Below are positions 51,898 through 60,575 of a stretch of DNA of 64,000 nucleotides, piece by piece. The position numbers and the translations under genes are program-made. The notes beneath the pieces were generated by a model that searched no databases, was not told the DNA's origin, and worked only from the letters and a program-made list of their open reading frames with translations. Position 1 is the first letter of the stretch; every line of letters starts with the position of its first letter. The stretch is from Saccharopolyspora_C sp040643635. Its GTDB lineage: Bacteria; Actinomycetota; Actinomycetes; Mycobacteriales; Pseudonocardiaceae. The stretch is from contig NZ_JBEYUS010000018.1 of assembly GCF_040643635.1 (NCBI RefSeq), positions 22,077-86,076 of the forward strand. The letters run 5' to 3'.

Positions 51898-53241
51898 TCA
51901 GCTCGCCGCCGACGGGGAGGCACCGGGAACGTCGGCCTCCTCCATCAAGGGCTGCCGGGCCGTCTCCTTCATCAGCAGGATCGGGACCAGCGCGACCAAC
52001 GCGGCGCCCATCAGGTAGAACGCCGGGAAGAACGAGTTCCCGGTGTAGGTCACCGCCCAGTCGTTGATCAGCGGCGCGGTGCCGCCGAACGCCGCCGTGG
52101 ACAGGTTGTAGCCCACGCTGAACGCCGCGTACCGCACCTTCGTCGGGAACATCGCGGGAAGCGTCGCCGCCAGCGGCCCGATCAGCTGCAGGTGGCCCAC
52201 GCCGAGCAGCGCCAGCCCCAGCATCGTGGTGAGCATCGTGCCCTGCGAGATCAGCAGGAACGCCGGGTACGGCAGCACGATGAAGCAGATCGCCGCCGAG
52301 AGGAACAGCGGCTTCCGCCCGATCCGGTCCGACAGCGCGCCGACCGGCGTGATCGCCGCCATCATCAGCGCCACCACCAGGAGCAGCGGCACCAGCACCT
52401 CGTACTCCCGGCCTTCCGGGATCTGCAAGGTGTCGGTCAGGTAGCTCTCCATGTAGGTCAGGATCGTGTAGTTCGCCACGTTGATGAGCACCACGACGCC
52501 CATCAGGATCAGCAGCGGCCGCCAGTACTCGCGCACCAGGGACTTCAGCGGTGAACGGGCCAGGTTGTCGCTCTGCTCCAGGTTCTTGAACGCGGGAGTG
52601 TCCTCCAGCTTCGACCGCAGGTAAAGCCCGATCAGGCCGAGCGGTCCGGCCAGCAGGAACGGGACTCGCCAACCCCACGAAGCCATCGATTCCGCAGGCA
52701 GCGTGAGGATCAGGATGGTCGGCACCAGTGCGCCGAGACCGAATCCCGCAAGCGTGCCGAATTCAAGCCAACTGCCGTAAAAACCGCGTTTCCGGTTCGG
52801 TGCGTACTCGGCGATGTAGGTGGCCGCGCCACCGTATTCACCGCCGGTCGAGAACCCTTGCACCATCCGGCACAACAACAGCAGAACAGGTGCGAGAAGT
52901 CCGATCGTGTCGTAGTTCGGCAGGCAGCCGAGCACGAATGTCGAACCGGACATCAGCAGGATCGTGATCGCCAGCACCTTTTGGCGCCCGATGCGGTCCC
53001 CCAGTGGACCGAAGAACATGCTCCCCAGGGGACGCAGCAGGAACGAGATCGCGAATACGCCGAATGCGGAGACCGTTGCCCACGGTCCGGGGAAGAACTG
53101 CTCGCCCACGTAGACGGCGACGTAGGCGTACACGCCGAAGTCGTACCACTCCGTCGTGTTCCCGATTGCCGCGGCGCCGACCGCCCGCCGGAGCAGTGAT
53201 CGCCGTTCCGGGGTGAGCTCTTCCGTTTCCTGTGCAGTCAT
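51898..53241 (-). CDS. MFS transporter, metabolite:proton symporter (ProP/ShiA-like)
   Basis: 447 residues with twelve predicted helices. The MHS-family signature is present: NTTEWYDFGVYAYVAVYVGE at helix 1, GPLGDRIGRQKVLAITILL between helices 2 and 3, GGEYGGAATYIAEYAP, and GALSDRIGRKPLFLSA in the second half. Members carry osmolytes, dicarboxylates, shikimate or similar compounds; the substrate here is unknown. ATG at 53241; an upstream GTG overlaps the GGAGGT that would serve as ribosome site. Confidence 0.92.
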   Translation of the reverse strand: MTAQETEELTPERRSLLRRAVGAAAIGNTTEWYDFGVYAYVAVYVGEQFFPGPWATVSAFGVFAISFLLRPLGSMFFGPLGDRIGRQKVLAITILLMSGSTFVLGCLPNYDTIGLLAPVLLLLCRMVQGFSTGGEYGGAATYIAEYAPNRKRGFYGSWLEFGTLAGFGLGALVPTILILTLPAESMASWGWRVPFLLAGPLGLIGLYLRSKLEDTPAFKNLEQSDNLARSPLKSLVREYWRPLLILMGVVVLINVANYTILTYMESYLTDTLQIPEGREYEVLVPLLLVVALMMAAITPVGALSDRIGRKPLFLSAAICFIVLPYPAFLLISQGTMLTTMLGLALLGVGHLQLIGPLAATLPAMFPTKVRYAAFSVGYNLSTAAFGGTAPLINDWAVTYTGNSFFPAFYLMGAALVALVPILLMKETARQPLMEEADVPGASPSAAS

Positions 53242-53612
53242 GAGGGTGTGTGCCACCTCCGGGTCGTGCCGTCCACGGTGTGTGAACACGTTTGGAGTAC
53301 TCAGGAACTTAGCCCAGCGGCTCCCTCCTGGCCACCAAAACGGCTACTTGTGTCCGTTTCGATAATTGTCGTCGTGCCTAATGCGGCGCCCCGCAGTCGC
53401 TTTGTGGCCTGCCGTGACCGAGGGGGTGGCGGCGGTCGAAACGCTGGTCACAGCCGGTTATGGCGATCGTGGTCGTTGGACCGGAGGAATGGCTCGCGGC
53501 CGGATCGATGATGACGCCCCGCAGTGTGGGGCACAACACGTCGGCCCTCCGGCGGCGGAGCCCGCCGGGGCGGCGAGCAGTGGATCAAGGCCGCTCGCTA
53601 GAGTGCGCGACC
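53242..53612. other. Divergent gap, MFS / ung
   Basis: 371 bases. For ung, TAGAGT (53599-53604) sits 8 bases before the ATG, fitting a leaderless mRNA. An AT-richer patch around 53330-53385 could hold the promoter of the symporter. I see no gene, and no palindrome I would trust. Confidence 0.35.
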
Positions 53613-54284
53613 ATGGCACGTCCGCTGCACGAGGTCGTCGAAGCCGGTTGGGCCGAGGCGCTGGAACCCGTCGCCGACCGGATCTCCGCGATGGGCGACT
53701 TCCTGCGCGCCGAGGTCGCCGCCGGGCGGCAGTACCTGCCCGCGGGCGACGACGTGCTCCGCGCCTTCCGGCAGCCGTTCCGCGACGTGCGGGTGCTCAT
53801 CGTGGGCCAGGACCCGTACCCGACGCCCGGGCACCCGGTCGGGCTCAGCTTCTCCGTGGCGCCGGGCGTGCGGCCGCCCAAGAGCCTGATCAACATCTTC
53901 CGGGAGTACTGCTCCGACCTCGGGCATCCGACGCCCACCAGCGGTGACCTGACGCCGTGGAGCGAGCACGGGGTGCTGCTGCTGAACCGCGCGCTCACCG
54001 TGCAGCCCGGCAAGCCCGCCTCGCACCGCGGGAAGGGCTGGGAAGCGGTCACCGAGCAGGCGATCCGGGCGCTCGCCGCCCGCGATCAGCCGATGGTCGC
54101 CATCCTCTGGGGCAACGACGCCCGCAGCACCCGGGTGATGATGCCCGGCGTCGAGACCATCGAATCGGTGCATCCGAGCCCGATGTCCGCCGACCGCGGT
54201 TTCTTCGGCACCCGGCCGTTCAGCCGGGCCAACGAGATCCTGCAGCGGGCGGGCGCCGAACCGGTCGACTGGAAGCTGCCCTGA
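53613..54284 (+). CDS. ung: Uracil-DNA glycosylase, family 1
   Basis: 223 residues. Removes uracil from DNA, important in a GC-rich genome where cytosine deamination is frequent. The water-activating Asp is about residue 67 in VGQDPYPTPGHPVGLSFS, and the catalytic His about residue 187 in HPSPMSADRGFFG. LWGNDARS is a variation of the usual loop. ATG start with TAGAGT 8 bases upstream. Confidence 0.96.
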   Translation: MARPLHEVVEAGWAEALEPVADRISAMGDFLRAEVAAGRQYLPAGDDVLRAFRQPFRDVRVLIVGQDPYPTPGHPVGLSFSVAPGVRPPKSLINIFREYCSDLGHPTPTSGDLTPWSEHGVLLLNRALTVQPGKPASHRGKGWEAVTEQAIRALAARDQPMVAILWGNDARSTRVMMPGVETIESVHPSPMSADRGFFGTRPFSRANEILQRAGAEPVDWKLP

Positions 54285-54297
54285 GGGGCGGTGTCCG

Positions 54298-54491
54298 ACG
54301 TTCGCCGCCCGATGGTCCGCCGCCCGCAGTTCGCCCCCACGGTCCGCCGCCCGTCACGTTCGGCGCCCGATGGTCGGTGCCTGACGGCCGGCCCTCGACG
54401 GCCGGCCCCTGACGATCGGCCCCTGACCGTCGGCGCCCGACGATCGCGTCCGGTGGCCGGCCCCCGGTGGTCGGCTCTGCCGGTCGTCCCC
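54298..54491. repeat. Degenerate 14-bp tandem repeat array (array 2)
   Basis: About twelve imperfect copies of a 14-bp unit near GGTCGGCCCCTGAC, most regular from about 54370 to 54445, in the 523-base gap between ung and the next gene. The first units are 15-17 bases and less regular. The rest of the gap (54492-54807) holds only the ribosome binding region of the next gene; I see nothing else in it. Confidence 0.7.
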
Positions 54492-54807
54492 GGAGAAGTC
54501 GTCGCTGACGGACTGTGACGATCTCGGTCCCGCCCGCCGCGCGGACCTGAGTTCGCGCGTGCGGTCGTCCGTCCCGGCTGGTAGCCCGCCGCACCGCGCG
54601 CAGGGCCTTCGCCACCTGCTCCGATCACCCGCCGGGAGCCCCATCGGCTCCCGTGCCGGCGTGCTCCGACGTGCGCCTCGGCGCAACGCACGGTGATCAG
54701 GACGCGGCCGCCCCACCTCCCGTTTCGGCGGATGGCCTTCGCCGGACGCCGGTCGTACATTCGATGCCTGCGGTGGACTTGTGCTCGCCGACGGAAGAAG
54801 GCTCGTC

Positions 54808-55395
54808 ATGGGTGCCGGCCCGGTCAGTGGAGGAGTCCTGGCGCGGCTGCGGCGCGGAGTGTGGCCCGGTGCCAACCCGCTGCGGCGCCGGACCGACCTG
54901 TTCGAACCCGTCGCGCTGCTGGTGCTCTCGGCGGCGGCGATGGTGGTGCTGCTCTGCTCGTTCATCGCGTCCCAGGCGGTGCTGCGGGACCACTTGGCGC
55001 AGGTGAACGCCGAACACGTCGATCGGCACCAGGTCACGGCCCGCGTGCTCTCCGCCGTGCCCGGTGATGATGCGGCCGTCGTGCGCTCCGTCGCCGTCGG
55101 GTGGGGCGCCGAAGCGGAGCACGTGGCGGTGATCGAGGTGCCCACCGGGACGCAGCTGGCGGACTCGGTGCCGATCTGGGTGGACCCGCAGGACCGGCCG
55201 GTACCGCCGCCGCGCACCCGCTCCGAGGCCACCCAGGCGGCGGGGACCGCGGGCGCCGCGGTGCTGCTCGGTTCGGGTGCGGTGCTCGGCGGGCTGTTCG
55301 CCGCCGCGCGCTGGTACGTCGTCAAGCGGCGGCTCGCCGCGTGGGAAGAGGAGTGGGCGAAGATCGGCCCGCACTGGCGGCACCACCACCCCTGA
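54808..55395 (+). CDS. Two-helix membrane protein (Rv1733c-like)
   Basis: 195 residues. The N-terminal NPLRRRTDLFEPVALLVLSA and a second helix near residues 145-170 (AVLLGSGAVLGGLFAAARWY) frame an extracytoplasmic domain of about 95 residues. This arrangement is that of the Rv1733c/SCO group of actinobacterial membrane proteins; role unknown. The ATG at 54808 has AAGAAGG 7 bases upstream. A GTG at 54781 is possible. Confidence 0.8.
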   Translation: MGAGPVSGGVLARLRRGVWPGANPLRRRTDLFEPVALLVLSAAAMVVLLCSFIASQAVLRDHLAQVNAEHVDRHQVTARVLSAVPGDDAAVVRSVAVGWGAEAEHVAVIEVPTGTQLADSVPIWVDPQDRPVPPPRTRSEATQAAGTAGAAVLLGSGAVLGGLFAAARWYVVKRRLAAWEEEWAKIGPHWRHHHP

Positions 55396-55428
55396 TCATC
55401 TGGTCGCGCGCAGGTGCGGGACCGGCGC

Positions 55429-55649
55429 GATCAGCGGAGTCCCTCCACCAGCGGAGCCGCCTGACCAGTGGCCCGCTTCATCATGGGAGCCGCCCGCTCA
55501 GCGGAGCTGCCAGCGGAACCCCTCCACCAGCGGAGCCGCCCGATCAGTGGCCCGCCCGATCGCCGCAGCTTCCTGATCAGCGGACCCGCCTCAGCGGAGC
55601 CGCCCGATCAGCCGAGGCGAGCGACCAGCCGAGCCGGGCGACCCGTGTC
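55429..55649. repeat. Degenerate 17-bp tandem repeat array (array 3)
   Basis: About thirteen imperfect copies of GATCAGCGGAGCCGCCC fill most of the 316-base gap between the membrane-protein gene and rpmB. Units vary from 13 to 18 bases but mostly keep a 17-base period. It differs in sequence from array 1 while sharing the unit length. Confidence 0.75.
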
Positions 55650-55711
55650 GCGGCGCGCAAAAACCCCGGGACGTCGGTGCGTCCCGGGGTTCGGCGCGAG
55701 CGGCAGGCTTG

Positions 55712-55903
55712 TCAGCCGCGCGTGACCTTGCCGGCCTTCAGGCAGGAGGTGCACACGTTCATGCGCTTGCGCTGCGACAGACCGATCTTGGCGTGCACGG
55801 TCTGGATGTTCGGGTTCCACCGGCGACGGGTCTTCCGGTGGGAGTGCGAGACCGAGTTACCGAAGCCCGGACCCTTACTGCAGACGTCGCAGACGGCAGC
55901 CAC
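55712..55903 (-). CDS. rpmB: 50S ribosomal protein L28
   Basis: 63 residues, a normal length. AAVCDVCSKGPGFGNSVSHSH at the start and RKRMNVCTSCLKAGKV at the end are typical; two Cys pairs (CDVC and CTSC) make it the zinc-binding form. The GTG at 55903 is chosen because it fits the family N-terminus and has AAGGGG 8 bases upstream; a GTG at 55912 lies directly on that site. It is a single gene with no rpmG next to it. Confidence 0.96.
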   Translation of the reverse strand: MAAVCDVCSKGPGFGNSVSHSHRKTRRRWNPNIQTVHAKIGLSQRKRMNVCTSCLKAGKVTRG

Positions 55904-56311
55904 GTCAGACACCCCTTAACTTTGCGTTCGACGTCCTCCCACGCCTGCGGCGGGGAAGCCTGAGTTCGGTTGCGGCGATGAGTCCACGCGAGCGCTGCCC
56001 GCTTGGGGATCCAGCCCGCTGAGCCGGCCGGACCACGTACCGCTGGGCTTGCTGCTCGCCAGGAACCGGCGATCTCCTCCCGGCGCGAAGCCGGTTCGGA
56101 CCTGCATGCCTTACGGGTGCCCTGGGTCATCGCCACCCGGGACCCGATAAGCCTACCCCACGCCCCGAACGGCCCCGGCGGCCCCTGACATGCGGTGCAG
56201 CCGGGAGCTCGGCCGCGCGTTCCGGCCGGGGGCTCGGGCACCGCCGGGCGGTCCCGGCACCGCGTGTCGGGCGCGGGCTCGGCGCGGGACCGTTGGCCTA
56301 GGCTTCGCGAT
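55904..56311. promoter_or_regulatory. Divergent gap, rpmB / DhaL-like gene
   Basis: 408 bases. A minus-strand TAGGCT at 56150-56155 would give rpmB a 5' leader of about 240 bases. A plus-strand TAGGCT at 56299-56304 lies 7 bases before the GTG of the DhaL-like gene. A 63-codon minus-strand frame at 55916-56107 has no family match and I do not call it. Confidence 0.4.
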
Positions 56312-57886
56312 GTGGTGGGAAGTCCGAAGGCGCCGGTGTTCGGCGCGGAGGCGGCCCGGAGCTGGGCACGGGAAGCGGTGGCCGCGCTGGAGCGGGACCG
56401 GGCGGCGCTGGACCGGATCAACGTGTACCCGGTGGCCGACGGCGACACCGGGACGAACCTGCTGCACACCATGCGCTCGGCGCTGGCGGAGGTGGCGGAC
56501 GGCCCCGGCGTGCTGGGCGAGGTGCTCGGCGCGCTCGCCGCGGGCGCGGTCGCCGGGGCGCGCGGGAACTCCGGGATGCTGCTCTCCCAGGTGCTGCGGG
56601 GCGTGGCCGCGGAGCTGCGGTCGGCGACCTCGATGGACGGTGCGGCGTTGCGGGCCGCGCTGCACCAGGCGTCCGACCTCGCCGCGGAGGCGATCGCGGA
56701 ACCGGTGGACGGCACCATGCTCTCGGTGCTGCGCGCCGCCGCGGACGGGACCGGCACCGTCGGCGACGAGCTGGGCGAGGTGGTGCGCGCCGCCACCGCC
56801 GCGGCGATCGAGGCGCTGGCGCGAACCCCCGGCCAGCTGCCCGCGCTGGCCGCCGCGGGCGTGGTCGATGCGGGCGGCCGAGGCCTGGTGGTCCTGCTGG
56901 ACGCGCTGCACGCGGTGGTGCACGACGGACTCCGGCTCGCGCCGGAACCGCCCGCCGGCGACGTCACCGTGCCCGCCGAGCAGGGCGGTTACGCGTACGA
57001 GGTGATGTACCTGCTCGCGGAGGCCGAACCGGACGGCGTCGATCGGCTGCGCACCGCGCTCGGCGAGCTCGGCGACTGCGTGTCCGTGGTCGGCGACGGC
57101 TCGGGCGCGTGGGCGGTGCACGTGCACTGCGACGACATCGGTGGCGCGATCGAAGCGGGCGTGGAGACCGGCAGGCCCAGCCGCATCCGGGTGCAGCGCT
57201 TCGCCGATCAGGCCGTCGCGCATCCGGTCGGTCAGGCGGTGCTGGCCTGCGTCGCGGGCGAGGCGCTCGCCGAGCTGTTCCGCGGCGAAGGGGCCGAGGT
57301 GCTCCCGCTGGGGGACGCGGACCCGCAGGTGTCCGACCTGGTCGCGGCGATCGAGCGGACCCGCGCCGCGCACGTGGTGCTGCTGCCCAACGGGGAGACC
57401 ATCACCGAACGGGCCGAGCTGGCCGCCAAGCGCGCCGTGCGCGACGGCCGGGACGTCGTGGTGGTGCCCACCGCGTCGCCGGTGCAGGGCCTCGCCGCGC
57501 TCGCCGTGCACGACCCGGCGCGGCGCAGCGCCGACGACGCGGTGGTGATGGCCGAAGCCGCCGCCGCGACCCGGCGCGGGGAACTCCGCATCGCCGAATC
57601 GGAGGCGCTCACCTGGGTGGGCCGCTGCGCGCCCGGTGACGTGCTGGGCCTGGTGGACGGCGAGGTGGTGCTGGTGGGCCGCGATTTCCTCGACGTGGCG
57701 CGGGATCTGGTGGACCGGATGCTCACCGCGGGCGGCGAGCTGGTGACGGTGCTGGTGGGCGATCGCGCGCCGGCGGCGGCCGCGGACCGGATCGTCGAGC
57801 ACCTCGCCCGGAACCGCCCCGAAGTGGAGTGCGCCTGTTACCCGGCGGGTGCGCTGCCCGCCGCGCTGCTGCTCGGCGTCGAGTAG
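56312..57886 (+). CDS. DAK2/DhaL-domain protein (FakA / YloV-like)
   Basis: 524 residues. N-terminal DhaL kinase domain with the metal-binding loop INVYPVADGDTGTNL and GARGNSGMLLSQVLRG. The C-terminal half has the domain seen in YloV/FakA proteins (AYEVMYLLAEAEPDGVDRL; LLPNGETITERAELAAKRAV). FakA phosphorylates fatty acids held by a DegV-type partner; no DegV gene is near, so the same role is only likely. The GTG at 56312 is set by the -10 box. Upstream of recG as in related actinobacteria (from memory). Confidence 0.9.
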   Translation: MVGSPKAPVFGAEAARSWAREAVAALERDRAALDRINVYPVADGDTGTNLLHTMRSALAEVADGPGVLGEVLGALAAGAVAGARGNSGMLLSQVLRGVAAELRSATSMDGAALRAALHQASDLAAEAIAEPVDGTMLSVLRAAADGTGTVGDELGEVVRAATAAAIEALARTPGQLPALAAAGVVDAGGRGLVVLLDALHAVVHDGLRLAPEPPAGDVTVPAEQGGYAYEVMYLLAEAEPDGVDRLRTALGELGDCVSVVGDGSGAWAVHVHCDDIGGAIEAGVETGRPSRIRVQRFADQAVAHPVGQAVLACVAGEALAELFRGEGAEVLPLGDADPQVSDLVAAIERTRAAHVVLLPNGETITERAELAAKRAVRDGRDVVVVPTASPVQGLAALAVHDPARRSADDAVVMAEAAAATRRGELRIAESEALTWVGRCAPGDVLGLVDGEVVLVGRDFLDVARDLVDRMLTAGGELVTVLVGDRAPAAAADRIVEHLARNRPEVECACYPAGALPAALLLGVE

Positions 57887-58087
57887 GCCCTGCGTCGACG
57901 CACGGGAGCGGTCTTCCGCCCGGTGCGCGGCTCGGCGGGCACCGGGGCGGGCGGAGTTCTCCGTGCCGCAGCGGGAAAACCGGCGCGGCGCGGTGCCCGT
58001 TCGGCGCACCGGTCCGCCCGGGTGACGCCCCCGTCCGATAACTTCGGAGCGGGTACGGCGGTGCACGGGCGACACGGGCAGGGCGGC

Positions 58088-60319
58088 ATGACCACTTCGG
58101 AGACGGGGCTCGACCGGGTGCTGGGCGCGAAGACGGGGGAGGCGCTCGAATCCTCGCTCGGACTGTCCACTGTGGGCGACCTGCTGCGGCACTACCCGCG
58201 CCGCTACGCCGAACGCGGGGAGCTGACCGCCATCGCCGGGCTGGAGCTCGACGAGCACGTGACGGTGCTGGCGAAGGTGGACCGCGTCTCCAAGCGCAGC
58301 ATGCGTTCCCGCCGCGGCACCATCGTGGAAGCCCGCATCACCGACGGGCACCGCTCGTTGACCTGCACGTTCTTCAACCAGGCCTGGCGGGAGCGGGAAC
58401 TGCTGCCGGGCAGGCAGGGCATGTTCGCCGGGAAGGTCACCGCCTACCGCGGCTCGTTCCAGCTGTCCCACCCCGAGTACCAGCTGTTCGACTCGGACGA
58501 CCCGGACCAGGCCGGTTCGGCGGTGGAGGAGTTCGCGGGCGCGCTGATCCCCGTCTACCCGTCCGCGCAGGGACTCCCGTCCTGGTCCCTCGCCCGCTGC
58601 GTGCGCCAGGTGCTCGACACCTGGGACGGCGCGGACGATCCGCTGCCGGAGGAGCTGCGCGCCGAGCACCGCCTGCTGGGCCTGGAGACCGCGCTGCGCA
58701 AGATCCACCGGCCGAAGGACCACGCCGAGGTCGCCGCCGCGCAGAACCGGCTCAAGTGGGACGAGGCGCTGGCGGTGCAGCTGGTGCTGGCGCGGCTGCG
58801 CGAATCGGCGCACGAGAACCCGGCCCCGGCGTGCCCGCGCCGCGAGGACGGGCTGCTCGCCGACTTCGACGGCAGGCTCCCGTTCCAGCTGACCGCCGGG
58901 CAGGCCGAGATCGGCACCGAGATCGCCGCCGACCTCGCGGCCGAGCAGCCGATGAACCGGCTGGTGCAGGGGGAAGTGGGTTCCGGCAAGACCGTCGTCG
59001 CGCTGCGCGGCATGCTGCAGGTCGTCGACGCCGGACGGCAGGCCGCGATGCTCGCCCCCACCGAGGTGCTCGCCGCCCAGCACGCCCGGTCCCTCGCGGA
59101 ACTGCTCGGCGACCTGAGCACCGCGGGTGAGCTCGGCGCCCCCGAGCGGGCCACCCGCATCACCCTGCTCACCGGTTCGCTGCCCGCCGCCGCGCGGAAG
59201 AAGGCACTGCTGGAGGCCGCGTCCGGCGAAGCGGGCATCGTCGTCGGCACGCACGCGCTGATCCAGGACCGGGTGTCGTTCGCCGACCTGGGCCTCGTCG
59301 TCGTCGACGAGCAGCACCGCTTCGGCGTGGAGCAGCGGGACGCGCTGCGGGCCCGCGGCGGCTCCGAATCCGCGCCGCACGTGCTGGTGATGACCGCGAC
59401 GCCGATCCCGCGGACCGTCGCGATGACCGTGTACGGCGACCTGGAGACCTCCGCGCTGCGCGAACTGCCCAGCGGCCGCTCGCCGATCAGCACCAGCGTG
59501 GTGCCGGTGGCGGAGAAACCGGCGTGGCTGGACCGGGCGTGGCAGCGCGTCCGGGAGGAGGTCGCCGCCGGGCACCAGGTGTACGTGGTGTGCCCGCGCA
59601 TCGGCGACGACGAGCAGAACCCGCCGAAGAAGGGGAAGAAGAAGCCGCGCACCGACGACGGGGTGGAAGAACCGGAGGACGCGGGCGCCGGCACCGACGA
59701 GCGCCGCCCGCCGCTGGCGGTGCTAGACGTGGCCGAGCGGCTGAGCACCGGCCCGCTGTCCGGGCTCCGGCTGGGCGTGCTGCACGGCAGGCTCGCCGCC
59801 GACGACAAGGACGCGGTGATGCGCGCGTTCGCCGCGGGCGAGCTGGACGTGCTGGTGGCCACCACCGTCGTCGAGGTCGGCGTGAACGTGCCCAACGCGA
59901 CCGTCATGGTGATCATGGACGCGGACCGGTTCGGGGTGAGCCAGCTGCACCAGCTGCGCGGCCGCGTCGGCCGCGGCTCGGCCCCCGGGCTGTGCCTGCT
60001 GGTGAGCGAGGCGATGGCGGGCACCTCCACCCGGGACCGGCTGGACGCGGTCGCGTCCACCACGGACGGTTTCGAATTGGCTCGGTTGGACTTGGAGCTG
60101 CGTCGCGAGGGTGATGTGCTCGGTGCTGCGCAGTCCGGTCGTCGTTCGGGGCTCAAGATGTTGTCGTTGCTGCGTGATGAGGACGTCATCGCCGAGGCGA
60201 GGGATGCCGCGCAGCGCTACGTCGCCGATGATCCGTCGCTGCGTGCGCACCCGGGCCTGGCGCGGATGGTCGGCGAGGTCGTCGACGAGGGCCGCGCCGG
60301 CTACCTCGAGAAGAGCTGA
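58088..60319 (+). CDS. recG: ATP-dependent DNA helicase RecG
   Basis: 743 residues. Remodels stalled replication forks and branched DNA. Wedge (OB) domain at residues ~50-150. Walker A is VQGEVGSGKTVVALRGM, DEAD-like box is VVVDEQHRFGVEQRD, and motif VI is QLRGRVGRGSAPGLCLL. A basic/acidic low-complexity insert (PPKKGKKKPRTDDGVEEPED) lies at about residues 512-545 inside the helicase domain. ATG at 58088. The segment 60060-60200 near the C-terminus uses more T-ending codons than the rest of the gene. Confidence 0.97.
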   Translation: MTTSETGLDRVLGAKTGEALESSLGLSTVGDLLRHYPRRYAERGELTAIAGLELDEHVTVLAKVDRVSKRSMRSRRGTIVEARITDGHRSLTCTFFNQAWRERELLPGRQGMFAGKVTAYRGSFQLSHPEYQLFDSDDPDQAGSAVEEFAGALIPVYPSAQGLPSWSLARCVRQVLDTWDGADDPLPEELRAEHRLLGLETALRKIHRPKDHAEVAAAQNRLKWDEALAVQLVLARLRESAHENPAPACPRREDGLLADFDGRLPFQLTAGQAEIGTEIAADLAAEQPMNRLVQGEVGSGKTVVALRGMLQVVDAGRQAAMLAPTEVLAAQHARSLAELLGDLSTAGELGAPERATRITLLTGSLPAAARKKALLEAASGEAGIVVGTHALIQDRVSFADLGLVVVDEQHRFGVEQRDALRARGGSESAPHVLVMTATPIPRTVAMTVYGDLETSALRELPSGRSPISTSVVPVAEKPAWLDRAWQRVREEVAAGHQVYVVCPRIGDDEQNPPKKGKKKPRTDDGVEEPEDAGAGTDERRPPLAVLDVAERLSTGPLSGLRLGVLHGRLAADDKDAVMRAFAAGELDVLVATTVVEVGVNVPNATVMVIMDADRFGVSQLHQLRGRVGRGSAPGLCLLVSEAMAGTSTRDRLDAVASTTDGFELARLDLELRREGDVLGAAQSGRRSGLKMLSLLRDEDVIAEARDAAQRYVADDPSLRAHPGLARMVGEVVDEGRAGYLEKS

Positions 60320-60392
60320 CCGGCGCCACCCGGCGGTCCCGGCCGCGGGGTGGTCCAGTGGTGGCGTGGCCCGGCCGGAGCGGTGGATCATG

Positions 60393-60436
60393 TTCCCGAT
60401 CTTGCCGGATCGGGAAAATCGAGGATTTTTCTTTTC
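60393..60436 (+). terminator. Terminator after recG
   Basis: TTCCCGATC / GATCGGGAA, a perfect 9-bp stem with a 6-base loop, followed by an A/T-rich tail with ATTTTTCTTTT. Confidence 0.7.
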
Positions 60437-60527
60437 CGCAGGTCTTGTGCGGCCTCGACGTCCTCGCAGGTCATTACGGTCGGATGACGTGGGTCACCCC
60501 ATGATTCTCTCGTCAGGCGGAATTTTC

Positions 60528-60568
60528 GCGGTACCGTTTCGGGACCGTCCGACACCTGTCCAGGAGGT
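60528..60568 (+). promoter_or_regulatory. pyc promoter and ribosome binding site
   Basis: GGTACCGT near 60530 can act as the -10 box. AGGAGGT (60562-60568) is a near-perfect Shine-Dalgarno 7 bases before the pyc ATG, one of the strongest in the window. Confidence 0.5.
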
Positions 60569-60575
60569 AGCCGGC

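Noticed and set aside
55916..56107. 63-codon minus-strand ORF upstream of rpmB
   Set aside because: No family resemblance, no ribosome binding site at a good distance, and it would lie inside the probable rpmB leader.
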